Source of the DNA: JBQDBK01 sp052090825
Lineage (GTDB): Bacteria; Bacillota; Clostridia; Tissierellales; Peptoniphilaceae
NCBI GenBank assembly: GCA_052090825.1
Contig: JBQDBK010000001.1
Coordinates: forward strand, 62,001-126,000
Reading direction: 5' to 3'
DNA length: 64,000 nucleotides
The notes under the pieces are model-generated. The model did not search any database, was not told the origin of the DNA, and saw only the letters and a program-made list of their open reading frames with translations. The position numbers and the translations under genes were made by a program. Positions 7,350 to 17,429 of the stretch are shown piece after piece; the stretch's first letter is position 1; each line of letters opens with the position of its first letter.

Positions 7350-9973
7350 AAATCCTCCTTAGCTTCATTAACTATTGAATGTAAAAGATTTAGTGCCTCT
7401 ATAGGCGATAGTTCATTTATATTAATATTTGATATTTTTCTTATAAAGTTTTCATTTTTTTCATCAAAAATTGTCTTTTGAATTACTTTTTCTTTGTCTT
7501 TTTTAGACAAATTATTTTTTATATCCATATCTTCATTATTAGAAATGTAGTCTAAAATTTCATTAGCTCTTGATACTATTTCTTTGTTCACTCCAGCTAA
7601 TTTAGCAACTTCAATTCCATAAGAGTTATTTGTAAAACCATTTATGATTTTTCTTAAGAATATAATATTGTCATCTTGTTTTTCTACTTCTATTGTTAAA
7701 TTAGTTATTGAATTATATTTCTCACTTAAATTAACTAACTCATGATAGTGAGTAGCAAATAAAGTTTTGGCTTTTAATTTATTAACTATAAATTCAACTA
7801 AGGCCCAGGCTAAAGATAAACCATCGTAAGTACTAGTACCTCTTCCTACTTCATCAAGTATTATCAATGACTTTTTACTGGCTGAGTCTACTATATTTGC
7901 AACTTCCTTCATCTCTACCATAAAAGTACTTTCTCCTCTTGATAAATTATCTGAAGCTCCAATTCTAGTAAATACTCTATCTACAATAGATATATTTGCA
8001 TAAGTAGCTGGAACATAAGAGCCAATATGAGCCATTATAACTATTAAGGCAACCTGTCGCATATAAGTTGATTTACCTGCCATATTAGGCCCTGTTATAA
8101 TATGAATTAAATTATCATTCATATCTAAAATAGTATCATTAGGTACGAAAGCCTCTTCACTAAATTTACTTTCTACAATGGGGTGTCTACCCTTATTTAT
8201 TTTTATATAACCTTTGTCGTTGAAATCAGGTCTTGAGTAATTATTATTTAAAGCTAAATAAGTTAGAGATGAGATAGAATCAATTTTAGCTATATTTTTG
8301 GCCGCCTTTTGTATATCAATAAGTTTTATTAGGAGATAATCTTTTAAATCGGAATAAATTTTCATTTGTAATTTTAAAGCTTCATCTTTGGAAACCAATA
8401 ATTTTGACTCCATCTCCTTTAATTCTATTGAAAAATACCTTTCAGATCCAACTAAAGTTTGTTTTCTAATGTAGCTATTAGGTACCTTATCCGTAAAAGA
8501 CTTAGTAACTTCTATAAAATATCCAAGTATTTTATTATACTTAACTTTTAAATTTTTTATTCCAGTATTTTTTCTTTCTTTCTCTTCAAATTCTAATATC
8601 CAATTTTTACCTTTTGTAGATATTTCAAATAATTTATCTAGTTCTTCTGAATATCCTTTCCTTATAAATTGCTTTTCTTCATAGTTAGCGGGAGGATCGT
8701 CAATAATTAAATCTCTAATTTTATTTCTTAATTCTACTTGGCTATCTATATTATTAGATATTTCCAATAAATGATTATTATTTGACTTTTCTAATAAAAC
8801 TTTTATTTCATCTAAAGTGTCTAGTGAATTTAATAAGCAAATTAAGTCTTTAGGGCTTACACTTGAATTAGATATTCTTACACTCAATCTTTCTATATCA
8901 TATATTTTTTTTAGAAGTTCTCTTAAATCGTCAAATAACAATAAGTCTAAAGAAAGTGAATCTATGATGTCTAGTCTGTTTTCTATTCTTTCAATACTTT
9001 GAAGAGGCTCTTCTATCCATTTTTTTAGTTCTCTTGAACCCATAGATGTCTTACATTTATCTAAAACATCTAATAAAGATTCCTCTTTAGAATTAGTATT
9101 AATACCTCTTATGAGTTCTAGATTTCTTTTTGAACTTTCGTCTAAAAGTAAGAATTCATCACTATTATAGTAGACTATTGAATTTAAATGGTTTAAATTT
9201 ACTTTTTGTGTCTTTATCAAATAATTTAATATTACATTAATAGATGAGTAGTCACCAATTAAATTGTTTTCTCTTAAATCATCAATATCTTTTAAAACTT
9301 CATTTCTAATATAAGCTTTATTGGAATTTTTTAGTGTAGTATAGTCACTTTCTAAATCCTCAATATAATTTATATAGAATTTAAAATTTTTTAATATATC
9401 ATTTAAATATTTATTATTTATTTTATTAATTAAAATTTCACTAGGATTTATCCTATGGCATTCATCTACAAAAAATTTTACTAAATCAATAATCTCAATA
9501 AAAGTTTTTGAAGTTGTATATAATTCCCCAGTACTATAATCAACATAGGTCATATATAAAGTATTATTTTTAATTATTGTAGATAGCAAATAATTATTTT
9601 CTTCTTTATTTAAATAATTATCATTTGTAAAAGTTCCCGGGGTTATTATTTTTGTAACTTCTCTTTTTACAATTGATTTAGCTAACTTAGGATCTTCAAT
9701 TTGATCACAAATTGCTACTTTATAACCTTTTTTAATAAGTTTTGATATATAATTTTCTGCAACATGATAAGGTACACCACACATTGGAGTGTCATTACCT
9801 GAAGAAGCTCTTTTAGTTAAAGCTATGTCTAATTCCTTAGATGCTATTAGAGCATCTTCAAAAAACATTTCATAAAAATCTCCTAATCTAAAAAATAGAA
9901 TTTCACTTTTATGGTCTGATTTTATTTTTAAGTATTGCTCCATCATAGGAGTCAATTTCTTTTGGTTACTCAA
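7346..9973 (-). CDS. mutS: DNA mismatch recognition protein MutS
   Basis: 875 residues, the MutS1 length. The mismatch-probing Phe-X-Glu is in RLGDFYEMF (FYE at residues 33-35). The C-terminal ATPase has Walker A GPNMAGKSTYMRQ, Walker B LDEVGRGTSTYDG and the FATHYHEL switch. It binds base mismatches and recruits MutL, whose gene follows with a four-base overlap. It overlaps the end of miaB by eight bases. Confidence 0.97.
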   Translation of the reverse strand: MSNQKKLTPMMEQYLKIKSDHKSEILFFRLGDFYEMFFEDALIASKELDIALTKRASSGNDTPMCGVPYHVAENYISKLIKKGYKVAICDQIEDPKLAKSIVKREVTKIITPGTFTNDNYLNKEENNYLLSTIIKNNTLYMTYVDYSTGELYTTSKTFIEIIDLVKFFVDECHRINPSEILINKINNKYLNDILKNFKFYINYIEDLESDYTTLKNSNKAYIRNEVLKDIDDLRENNLIGDYSSINVILNYLIKTQKVNLNHLNSIVYYNSDEFLLLDESSKRNLELIRGINTNSKEESLLDVLDKCKTSMGSRELKKWIEEPLQSIERIENRLDIIDSLSLDLLLFDDLRELLKKIYDIERLSVRISNSSVSPKDLICLLNSLDTLDEIKVLLEKSNNNHLLEISNNIDSQVELRNKIRDLIIDDPPANYEEKQFIRKGYSEELDKLFEISTKGKNWILEFEEKERKNTGIKNLKVKYNKILGYFIEVTKSFTDKVPNSYIRKQTLVGSERYFSIELKEMESKLLVSKDEALKLQMKIYSDLKDYLLIKLIDIQKAAKNIAKIDSISSLTYLALNNNYSRPDFNDKGYIKINKGRHPIVESKFSEEAFVPNDTILDMNDNLIHIITGPNMAGKSTYMRQVALIVIMAHIGSYVPATYANISIVDRVFTRIGASDNLSRGESTFMVEMKEVANIVDSASKKSLIILDEVGRGTSTYDGLSLAWALVEFIVNKLKAKTLFATHYHELVNLSEKYNSITNLTIEVEKQDDNIIFLRKIINGFTNNSYGIEVAKLAGVNKEIVSRANEILDYISNNEDMDIKNNLSKKDKEKVIQKTIFDEKNENFIRKISNININELSPIEALNLLHSIVNEAKEDL

Positions 9974-11369
9974 TTAACTCACCACTTAAAGAAAAAGTAT
10001 TGGCATCGCTTATCTTAACTTCTAAAATTTTACCAATATATTTCTTATCTCCTTTAAAATTTACTGTTTTAAATCCCTCTGTTCTTCCAGTTAAAAAATT
10101 ATCATTATTTTTACTAACATCTTCTATTAAAACTCTTTGATTACTTCCTATTAGATTTTTATTTTTCTTAAGTTGGATTGGGTATAAAATATCTAATAGT
10201 CTCTGGAATCTATCGTGCTTAACTTTATCTGCCACTTGTTCTAAAGATTTAGCCGCTATTGTCCCTTCCCTTTTTGAATAAATAAAAGTAAAGGAAGTAT
10301 CATATTCTACTTTTTTTACTAAATCTAAGGTCTCTAGAAAATCTTCTTCACTTTCTCCTGGAAATCCAACCATTAAATCTGTACAAAGAGCCATATCTGG
10401 GACTACTGTTTTTATTTTATCTATAATCCTTAAATAATCCTCTTTACTATATTTTCTATTCATTTCTTTCAAAAGTCTAGTTGATCCTGACTGAACAGGT
10501 AAATGTAAAAAATTACATAACTTATCTAAATCCCTATAAGCATATATAAGATCATCTGAAATATCTTTAGGGTGAGAAGTCATAAATCTTATCCTTTCTA
10601 GACCATCTATTTCATTTATTCTATATAGAAGTTCTGTAAAACTTATCGGATTTTCTAAAGTTTTACCATAGGAATTTACATTTTGTCCTAAAAGAGTAAT
10701 TTCTTTAGTACCTCTTTTAACTAGTCCTTCTATTTCTCTTACTATATCTCTTGGGTTTCTGCTATTCTCTCTTCCTCTGGTATAAGGAACTATGCAAAAA
10801 GTACAAAAGTTATTACATCCATACATAATATTCACATAAGACTTATATGAATAAAGTCTATTAGCTCCAAGTTTATCATCAATATCACTAAAATTTTCCT
10901 CAATATCAATAGAAAGTTTTTTGGTTATATAATTATTCAGTAATAATTCAGGTAACTTCCATATATTATTTGTTCCAAAAATAATATCTACATTTTCAAA
11001 AGTTTTTACTACATAATCTCTAGACTCTTTTCTTTGCATCATACATCCACATACAGCAACTTTTAAATCTTTTTTACTATTATTCTTCAAATGTTTTAAA
11101 TTTCCTAATTGTCCATAAACCTTATCCTCGGCTGAATGTCTTACAGAGCAAGTATTTACTATTATTAAATCTGACTCTTCTATATTATTAGCCTTTTCAT
11201 AACCCATTTGTTCTAAAATCCACTTAATTTTTTCAGAATCATGCTCATTCATTTGACATCCATGAGTTATAACTAAAGCTTTTTTACCATTACTGTAGTT
11301 ACTTTTAATTTCTTTTATATATTCTTCAACATTATATTTATAATCATTAATTAAATTATAATTTTCCAT
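9966..11369 (-). CDS. miaB: tRNA methylthiotransferase MiaB
   Basis: 467 residues. N-terminal UPF0004 domain with THGCQMNEHDSE, a second Cys in VNTCSVRHSAEDK and a third in VCGCMMQRK, the three ligands of the auxiliary cluster. The radical-SAM motif CNNFCTFC is near residues 185-192, and a C-terminal TRAM domain covers about 400-465. It converts i6A37 to ms2i6A37 in tRNA. It is the first gene of the leftward operon miaB-mutS-mutL-miaA-PLP lyase; an AGAGG site precedes the start and a TATAAT lies at 11400-11395. Confidence 0.95.
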   Translation of the reverse strand: MENYNLINDYKYNVEEYIKEIKSNYSNGKKALVITHGCQMNEHDSEKIKWILEQMGYEKANNIEESDLIIVNTCSVRHSAEDKVYGQLGNLKHLKNNSKKDLKVAVCGCMMQRKESRDYVVKTFENVDIIFGTNNIWKLPELLLNNYITKKLSIDIEENFSDIDDKLGANRLYSYKSYVNIMYGCNNFCTFCIVPYTRGRENSRNPRDIVREIEGLVKRGTKEITLLGQNVNSYGKTLENPISFTELLYRINEIDGLERIRFMTSHPKDISDDLIYAYRDLDKLCNFLHLPVQSGSTRLLKEMNRKYSKEDYLRIIDKIKTVVPDMALCTDLMVGFPGESEEDFLETLDLVKKVEYDTSFTFIYSKREGTIAAKSLEQVADKVKHDRFQRLLDILYPIQLKKNKNLIGSNQRVLIEDVSKNNDNFLTGRTEGFKTVNFKGDKKYIGKILEVKISDANTFSLSGELIE

Positions 11370-11509
11370 TTTAATACCTCTTTCTAATCATTAAATTATA
11401 TCATAAAAAATATAAGGAATAATAGTAAATCATCATATATTCGTAATCCATATATAATAAAGATTAGCATAGTTATACTTAAGATTCTATTTAATTTTTA
11501 ATCTTAAAA

Positions 11510-11560
11510 TAGTATTGCTATTTAAAGATATTATTTTAATATCTTAAAATAGCAATACTA
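11510..11560 (-). terminator. terminator hairpin of the LysR gene
   Basis: 23-bp arms (11510-11532 and 11538-11560) with one mismatch and a 5-base loop, 19 bases past the LysR stop. The region from 11370 to 11509 also holds a shorter hairpin (11479-11486 with 11500-11507) and the putative miaB promoter. Confidence 0.7.
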
Positions 11561-11579
11561 CAACTAACTTTTATTAAGT

Positions 11580-12530
11580 TTATTTAATTTTCTCTGCTAT
11601 TTTTAAGAATTCTTTAGTAGATTTTTTCATATAAGAAAATTTTTTATAGTAGAATGAAATCTCTCTAGCTGAATCATGAGCTTCTAATTTATAAAAACAA
11701 ACATTTTCTTTATCCGGAATATTTTTTAAAAGAATATCACTTATAAATGATATTCCCATCCCATAACAAGTTAAATTATAAGAAGTTATCTGCTGATCTA
11801 GTTCCAAAAGAATATTAGGAGAAAATTTATCTCTATTAAATAATTTTTCTGCTCTAATTCTTGTATCATTCCCCTCTTTTAAAATTATAAAATGTTCTTC
11901 CTTGAAATTATTTAAATTTACTCTAGGAAAATCATTTTTTAAATAGTTGCCTGATATAATATCTTCGTAACTTACTCTATAATTTTTTAAATACTTATTT
12001 GAATTAAATCCAGAAGGAACAGCTAATAAAATATTGTCTTTTAAAAAAATTCGTCTATTATATACAGAGGAATCAAAGTCATAATTGTCTATTACTAAAT
12101 CTAAGCTTCCTTCATATAAATACTTTTCTAAATTTGAAGTATTTGTTTCAACTATATTTAATTTTATTTTAGGATATAGTTGAGAAAATTTAGAAATAAT
12201 TGGCGGAAGTATATGAGAAGTAAATAAACCAGTCCCTCCTATTGATATACTACCTGCTTTTAAATCAGACAAATCATTAATATAATTATCAAAATTTTCT
12301 TCTATCTCTAATATTTTAATTGTAGATTTTATATATTCCATCCCAAACTCTGTTAACCCTATGGGTTTAGTAGTTCTATCAAATATGTCATAACCTAATT
12401 CTACTTCAATTTTTTTTATAGCAGCACTTAATGAAGGTTGAGATATAAATAAATTCTTTGCAGCTTTTGAAAAACTTTTTTCTTTATAAACCTCATATAC
12501 ATACTCCATACCTTTAAACAATATAACCAC
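11580..12530 (-). CDS. LysR-family transcriptional regulator
   Basis: About 310 residues. The N-terminal winged helix is SFSKAAKNLFISQPSLSAAIKKIE, followed by a LysR substrate-binding domain from about residue 95. The frame opens with GTG at 12530, which lies directly on the AGGTGG site; TTG at 12521 or ATG at 12509 is a better-spaced start. It is divergent from aspA-fumC with about 100 bases between them, the usual arrangement of a LysR regulator with its target, so control of aspartate/fumarate metabolism is inferred. The ligand is not recognisable from sequence. Confidence 0.88.
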   Translation of the reverse strand: MVILFKGMEYVYEVYKEKSFSKAAKNLFISQPSLSAAIKKIEVELGYDIFDRTTKPIGLTEFGMEYIKSTIKILEIEENFDNYINDLSDLKAGSISIGGTGLFTSHILPPIISKFSQLYPKIKLNIVETNTSNLEKYLYEGSLDLVIDNYDFDSSVYNRRIFLKDNILLAVPSGFNSNKYLKNYRVSYEDIISGNYLKNDFPRVNLNNFKEEHFIILKEGNDTRIRAEKLFNRDKFSPNILLELDQQITSYNLTCYGMGISFISDILLKNIPDKENVCFYKLEAHDSAREISFYYKKFSYMKKSTKEFLKIAEKIK

Positions 12531-12560
12531 CCACCTATAATATTATACACCTTAACCAAT

Positions 12561-12589
12561 TTGATTATATATTATTGTAATTATATAAT
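12561..12589 (+). promoter_or_regulatory. aspA-fumC promoter
   Basis: TTGATT at 12561-12566, 17-base spacer, TATAAT at 12584-12589, 45 bases before the aspA start. An ATTATA at 12542-12547 could be the opposing LysR -10. Confidence 0.75.
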
Positions 12590-12633
12590 TTTATCAAGAG
12601 ATATTTATTAAATTAGTTATTTTAGGAGGAAAT

Positions 12634-14040
12634 ATGGACAATTCAAGATTTGAACATGATTCAGTTGGAGAAAAAGAAATTCCAGCAGGAGCTTTTTACG
12701 GAGTTAATTCTCTAAGAGCATGCGAGAATTTTCCTATAACTGGTCATAAGATGCATGAAAAGTTAATACTTGCATTAGCTCAGATAAAAAAAGCTTGTGC
12801 TTTAACTAATATGGAAGTTGGTTCACTAAATGAAAATATCGGAAAAACTATAATTAAAGCTTGTGATGAATTAATAAATGGAAAGTATGATGATGAATTT
12901 ATTATAGACTCTATTCAAGGGGGAGCTGGAACCTCTGCAAATATGAACGCTAATGAAGTTATAGCAAATATTGCACTTAAAATTTCAGGCCATGATTTGG
13001 GAGATTATAAATACATTAATCCTAATGACCATGTCAATATGGGGCAATCAACAAATGATGTATATCCAAGTGCTGGAAAATTAGCAACTTTATATTTAGT
13101 AGACAAGTCTATTAAATATTTAAAAAATCTTATTTTAGAATTAGATAAAAAATCTGAAGAATTTAAAGATGTTATTAAAATGGGTAGAACTCAATTAGAA
13201 GATGCCATTCCAATAACTTTAGGTCAAGAGTTTAAAGCTTATTCTGCCGCTATAAAAAGAGATGTAAATAGATTTGAGTCTGCTAAAAAAGAATTACAAA
13301 TATTAAACTTAGGCGGAACTGCTATAGGAACAGGCTTAAATGCAAATAAAGACTATGTAAAAAAAGTAGTTCCTAATCTTGCTAAAATTACAAATGTTAA
13401 TTTAATACAAGCTGAAAACCTAATAGATGCAACACAGAATTTAGACTGTTATGTTTTAGTATCTGGGGTTATCAAATCTTGTGCGGTTAATCTTTCAAAA
13501 ATGAGCAATGATCTTAGAATAATGAACTCAGGCCCAAGAGCAGGTATTGGGGAAATCAACTTACCTCCACGCCAAAATGGTTCTTCAATTATGCCAGGAA
13601 AAATTAATCCTGTCATCCCAGAAGTTGTTAATCAAGTAGCTTTTAATATAATTGGAAATGATGTTACTATAACAATGGCTTCAGAAGCAGGTCAATTAGA
13701 ACTTAATGCTTTTGAACCTGTTATCTTCCATAATTTATTTGAATCACTTGATACTTTAATAGGTGCTGTAGATACTTTAACAAAAAACTGTATTAAAGAT
13801 ATTACTGCCAATAAAAAGGAAGCAAGACATTATGTAGATCATTCTATAGGTATGGTTACGGCCATTAGTCCTTACGTTGGATATGAAATAGCTTCGGACA
13901 TAGCCAAAGAAGCTTTAGCTACTGGAAAATCAATAAAAGAATTAATAAAATTTCATAAATTAATTCCTGATGATAAGATTGATGAAATCTTAGACCCTTT
14001 TAAAATGATAAAACCAGGTATTATAGGAAAGGATAAATAA
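12634..14040 (+). CDS. aspA: aspartate ammonia-lyase
   Basis: 468 residues of the fumarase/aspartase superfamily. Aspartase-type features are YGVNSLRACENFPITG near the N-terminus, GGAGTSANMNANEVIAN near residue 100 and the catalytic-loop signature GSSIMPGKINPVIPEVVNQ near 318. It deaminates aspartate to fumarate and ammonia. The ribosome binding site is AGGAGG. The next gene encodes fumarase and starts two bases after the stop, so the pair would convert aspartate to malate. The SANMNANE segment fits aspartase rather than fumarase (which has TQTNMN). Confidence 0.92.
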   Translation: MDNSRFEHDSVGEKEIPAGAFYGVNSLRACENFPITGHKMHEKLILALAQIKKACALTNMEVGSLNENIGKTIIKACDELINGKYDDEFIIDSIQGGAGTSANMNANEVIANIALKISGHDLGDYKYINPNDHVNMGQSTNDVYPSAGKLATLYLVDKSIKYLKNLILELDKKSEEFKDVIKMGRTQLEDAIPITLGQEFKAYSAAIKRDVNRFESAKKELQILNLGGTAIGTGLNANKDYVKKVVPNLAKITNVNLIQAENLIDATQNLDCYVLVSGVIKSCAVNLSKMSNDLRIMNSGPRAGIGEINLPPRQNGSSIMPGKINPVIPEVVNQVAFNIIGNDVTITMASEAGQLELNAFEPVIFHNLFESLDTLIGAVDTLTKNCIKDITANKKEARHYVDHSIGMVTAISPYVGYEIASDIAKEALATGKSIKELIKFHKLIPDDKIDEILDPFKMIKPGIIGKDK

Positions 14041-14041
14041 A

Positions 14042-15406
14042 ATGGAATATAGAATAGAAAAAGATTCAATGGGAGAAATAAAAGTACCTAAAGAAGTATA
14101 TTGGGCTGCACAAACTCAAAGATCTCACGAAAATTTTATTATTGGAAAAGATATAATGCCTTTAGAGGTTATCTATGCTTTAGCTAGCTTAAAAGGTGCA
14201 TGTGCTATTGTTAATAACCAAAAAAATAAATTGTCTGATGAAAAGTTATCTGCGATTTTACAAGCTGTAGAAGAAATAGTTAGTGGAGATTTAGATGATA
14301 ATTTCCCTTTAATGGTATATCAAACAGGTTCTGGGACTCAAACTAATATGAATGTTAATGAAGTAATTTCAAATAGAGCCAATGAAATTTTAGGAGATAA
14401 AAAAATTCATCCTAACGATGATGTTAATATGTCTCAAAGTTCAAATGACACTTTCCCTACTGCTATGCATTTAAGCGCAAGTATGGAAATATATAATAGG
14501 TTGATTCCTGCACTTGATGGATTAATAGAAACATTTAAAAATTTAGAAAAAAATAATGAAGATGTAATTAAAATAGGACGAACTCATCTTCAAGATGCTA
14601 CTCCTATAAAATTTTCCCAAGAATTAAGTGGCTATAGAACTATGATTGAAAAAAATAAAGAAATGATTATTTTATCATTAACTGGCTTATCAAATCTTGC
14701 AATTGGAGGTACAGCTGTAGGGACAGGTTTAAATGCTGACAAAGATTTTGGAGAAAGAGTATCTGAGATTTTAAGCAAAAAATTAGGACATAACTTCAAA
14801 TCATCAAAAAATAAATTTCATTCTTTAACAAGTAAAGATGAATTAATATTTGCACATGGAGCTTTAAAATCTACAGCTGCAAATTTAATGAAAATAGCAA
14901 ATGATATTAGACATCTTGCCAGTGGTCCTAGGTGTGGTCTAGGTGAATTAGAAATTCCTTCTAATGAACCAGGATCATCAATTATGCCAGGTAAAGTTAA
15001 TCCTACTCAAGCTGAAGCTATGACAATGGTTTGTGTCCAAGTTATGGGAAATGACGCTACAATAGGGTTTGCTGGTTCTCAAGGTAATTTTGAATTAAAT
15101 GTATTTATGCCTGTAATAATATTTAATTTTTTACAATCGGTTAGACTGTTATCTGATGCAATTATTTCTTTTAATAAAAATTGTCTAAAAGGTTTAAAAG
15201 TTAATAGAGAAAAAATGGATTATTATTTAAATAATTCATTAATGCTAGTAACAGCATTAAATCCACATATTGGATATGAAAATGCAGCAAAGGTTGCTAA
15301 TTATGCTCATAAGAATAAAATTTCTTTAAAGGAAGCCACTCTCAAATTAGGTCTAATGAACGAGAAAGAATTTGACTCCCTAGTTGATCCTAGTAAAATG
15401 ATTTAA
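14042..15406 (+). CDS. fumC: class II fumarate hydratase
   Basis: 454 residues. Fumarase-type signatures are GSGTQTNMNVNEVISNRA near residue 100, HPNDDVNMSQSSNDTFPTA near 130, the TH of IGRTHLQDATP near 185 and GSSIMPGKVNPTQAEA near 315. It hydrates fumarate to malate without an iron-sulfur cluster. It is translationally linked to aspA (two-base gap) and probably shares its promoter and LysR control. The stop codon lies in the base of a strong terminator. Confidence 0.9.
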   Translation: MEYRIEKDSMGEIKVPKEVYWAAQTQRSHENFIIGKDIMPLEVIYALASLKGACAIVNNQKNKLSDEKLSAILQAVEEIVSGDLDDNFPLMVYQTGSGTQTNMNVNEVISNRANEILGDKKIHPNDDVNMSQSSNDTFPTAMHLSASMEIYNRLIPALDGLIETFKNLEKNNEDVIKIGRTHLQDATPIKFSQELSGYRTMIEKNKEMIILSLTGLSNLAIGGTAVGTGLNADKDFGERVSEILSKKLGHNFKSSKNKFHSLTSKDELIFAHGALKSTAANLMKIANDIRHLASGPRCGLGELEIPSNEPGSSIMPGKVNPTQAEAMTMVCVQVMGNDATIGFAGSQGNFELNVFMPVIIFNFLQSVRLLSDAIISFNKNCLKGLKVNREKMDYYLNNSLMLVTALNPHIGYENAAKVANYAHKNKISLKEATLKLGLMNEKEFDSLVDPSKMI

Positions 15407-15454
15407 TAAATAAAAACTCACAGTCAATGAGTGGACTGTGAGTTTTTATTTATT
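15405..15454. terminator. bidirectional terminator after fumC
   Basis: Perfect 21-bp arms (15405-15425 and 15434-15454), 8-base loop. It includes the last bases of the fumC stop and lies just beyond the stop of the facing FAD gene. Confidence 0.92.
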
Positions 15455-15459
15455 ATAGT

Positions 15460-16842
15460 TTAATTTAGATTATTTAGATACCTTGCTACATAAACACCTG
15501 ATGCTGAAGCTTGTGATAAAGAATGAGTACTACCTCCCCCATCACCAATGACATATAGGCCCTTTTTTATAGTCTCAAAATTATTATTAACTTCAATTTT
15601 TGAATTATAAAATTTAACTTCTACTCCATACAATAAAGTATCATCATTTGCTGTTCCTGGAGCAATTTTATCTAATGCATATATCATCTCTATGATTGAG
15701 TCTAATTGCCTTTTAGGTATTACTAAAGATAAATCACCTGGAGTAGCTTTAATAGTTGGAATAGTAAAACATTTTTCCATTCTTCTTTTGTCTGAACGTC
15801 TTCCCTTGATTAAATCTCCAAATCTTTGTAATAATACTCCACCACCTAACATATTTGAAAGTTTAGCAATAGACTCTCCGTATTCATTAGAGTTTTTAAA
15901 AGGTTCTGTGAATTTATTGCTTACTAATAATGCAAAGTTAGTGTTCTCACTTTGTAATTTTTTGTCAGAATAAGCGTGACCATTAACGGTTATTATGCCA
16001 CTAGTGTTTTCAGCTACAACTTGTCCATAAGGATTCATACAAAAAGTTCTTACTAAATCATTATAAGACTTTGTCTGATAAACTATTTTCCCTTCATAAA
16101 CATCATCTGTTATGTGTTTAAAGACTTCTGCTGGTAATTCAACTCTTACGCCTATATCTACTTGATTTGATTCTGATTTTATATTAAATTTTTTACATAT
16201 TTCAGAAACCCATTTAGACCCAGATCTCCCTGATGCAAGTACTAAATCCTTACATTTAAAAGTATTTCCATCAGAAGTTATCACATCGTATTCATTATTA
16301 TCTTCATTAAATTCTATGTCTAAACATGTTGTATTAAAAAGCATATCTACATTTTCTTTTGAATATTCATAAATTCTCTCAAGAATTTTAATATTTCTAT
16401 CTGTTCCAAAATGTCTTACTTTTGCATCTAATAAATGTAAATCGTGTTTTAAAGCTATAGTTTTTAAATCTGTTTTAGTAGTAGAATAGAGTTTTGAGGG
16501 TTCTGTATCAAATTCACATAAAACTTTGTCAACATATTCCATTAAATCTATTGCTTCTTCTCTCCCTACATACTTGTATAACTCACCTCCAAAATTATTA
16601 GTTATATTATATTTACCATCTGAAAGAGTCCCTGCTCCTCCATATCCATTCATAATATTGCAAGGATTACACCCTATACAATTATCTACTTTACCAGTTT
16701 TTATAGGACAAATTCGACCTTGAATAGGATTGCCTTTGTCTATTATTAAAACTTTTAAATCTGTTTTAAGCTTAGTAAATTCATAAGCTGCAAATACACC
16801 ACTTGCACCGGCCCCAACAATTATTACATCATATGATTTCAA
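15460..16842 (-). CDS. FAD-dependent oxidoreductase, COG2509 type
   Basis: 460 residues. The Rossmann FAD motif VGAGASGVFAAYE is at residues 10-22, and a Cys-rich stretch CPIKTGKVDNCIGCNPCN (45-62) follows, characteristic of the uncharacterised FAD dehydrogenases of COG2509. LASGRSG and a C-terminal GDGGGSTHSLSQASASG segment complete the flavin site. Substrate unknown. It is the third gene of a leftward operon behind an MtnA-like isomerase and an HD hydrolase (three-base gap to the latter), which links it by position to nucleoside or methylthioadenosine salvage without proving a role. Confidence 0.8.
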   Translation of the reverse strand: MKSYDVIIVGAGASGVFAAYEFTKLKTDLKVLIIDKGNPIQGRICPIKTGKVDNCIGCNPCNIMNGYGGAGTLSDGKYNITNNFGGELYKYVGREEAIDLMEYVDKVLCEFDTEPSKLYSTTKTDLKTIALKHDLHLLDAKVRHFGTDRNIKILERIYEYSKENVDMLFNTTCLDIEFNEDNNEYDVITSDGNTFKCKDLVLASGRSGSKWVSEICKKFNIKSESNQVDIGVRVELPAEVFKHITDDVYEGKIVYQTKSYNDLVRTFCMNPYGQVVAENTSGIITVNGHAYSDKKLQSENTNFALLVSNKFTEPFKNSNEYGESIAKLSNMLGGGVLLQRFGDLIKGRRSDKRRMEKCFTIPTIKATPGDLSLVIPKRQLDSIIEMIYALDKIAPGTANDDTLLYGVEVKFYNSKIEVNNNFETIKKGLYVIGDGGGSTHSLSQASASGVYVARYLNNLN

Positions 16843-16845
16843 TAA

Positions 16846-17421
16846 TTACACCTCATTAAAATAAGAATCAATTAATTTAATCCCATAGTTATATATTTCT
16901 AAAGATATTTCTTTAGAGAATTCTATCCTTTTATATATACTTTGTTTTTTTATACTATTTTCTCTCCAACTTCCTCCATCGTTTTTAGCATTTAATAAAA
17001 TTGGAGCAAGTCTATCTATTAAATTCGCATACTTTGATTCATCAGTCTCCAAATTTTCAAATTCATCAAATAATTTCCTGAATTCCTTAGATTTTTCTTC
17101 ACTCAATAAAGAAAATATCCTATCGGCAGCTTTTTGTTCTCTTTCATACTTATATTTATAAGCTTCAAGATCATATGCAAAAGTATCCCCAGCATCTATT
17201 TCCACCAAATCATGAATTAAAAGCATCTTTAAAACTTTTAATAAATTTATATCTTTATCAACATAATCACTTAAAATAGATGCCATTAAAGCGATATGAT
17301 AAGTATGCTCTGCATCATTTTCGTATCTATTTGAATAAATATTTTTTACTTTCCTTTTTACGTTTTTTAGCTTATCAATTTCTATTAAAAAATCAAAATC
17401 TAAATCTATATTTTTTTTCAT
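16846..17421 (-). CDS. HD-domain hydrolase (YfbR/HDDC2-like)
   Basis: 191 residues with a single HD phosphohydrolase domain. The metal ligands are the His of NDAEHTYHIALMA (about residue 38), the His-Asp of LLIHDLVEIDAGD (about 70) and a later Asp in NLIDRLAPIL (about 137). The DAEH and IDAGD variants match the HD_3 family that includes 5'-deoxynucleotidases. It lies between an MtnA-like isomerase (8-base gap) and an FAD enzyme, so hydrolysis of a nucleotide or sugar phosphate is plausible. The exact substrate is open. Confidence 0.82.
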   Translation of the reverse strand: MKKNIDLDFDFLIEIDKLKNVKRKVKNIYSNRYENDAEHTYHIALMASILSDYVDKDINLLKVLKMLLIHDLVEIDAGDTFAYDLEAYKYKYEREQKAADRIFSLLSEEKSKEFRKLFDEFENLETDESKYANLIDRLAPILLNAKNDGGSWRENSIKKQSIYKRIEFSKEISLEIYNYGIKLIDSYFNEV

Positions 17422-17429
17422 AAATCTCC

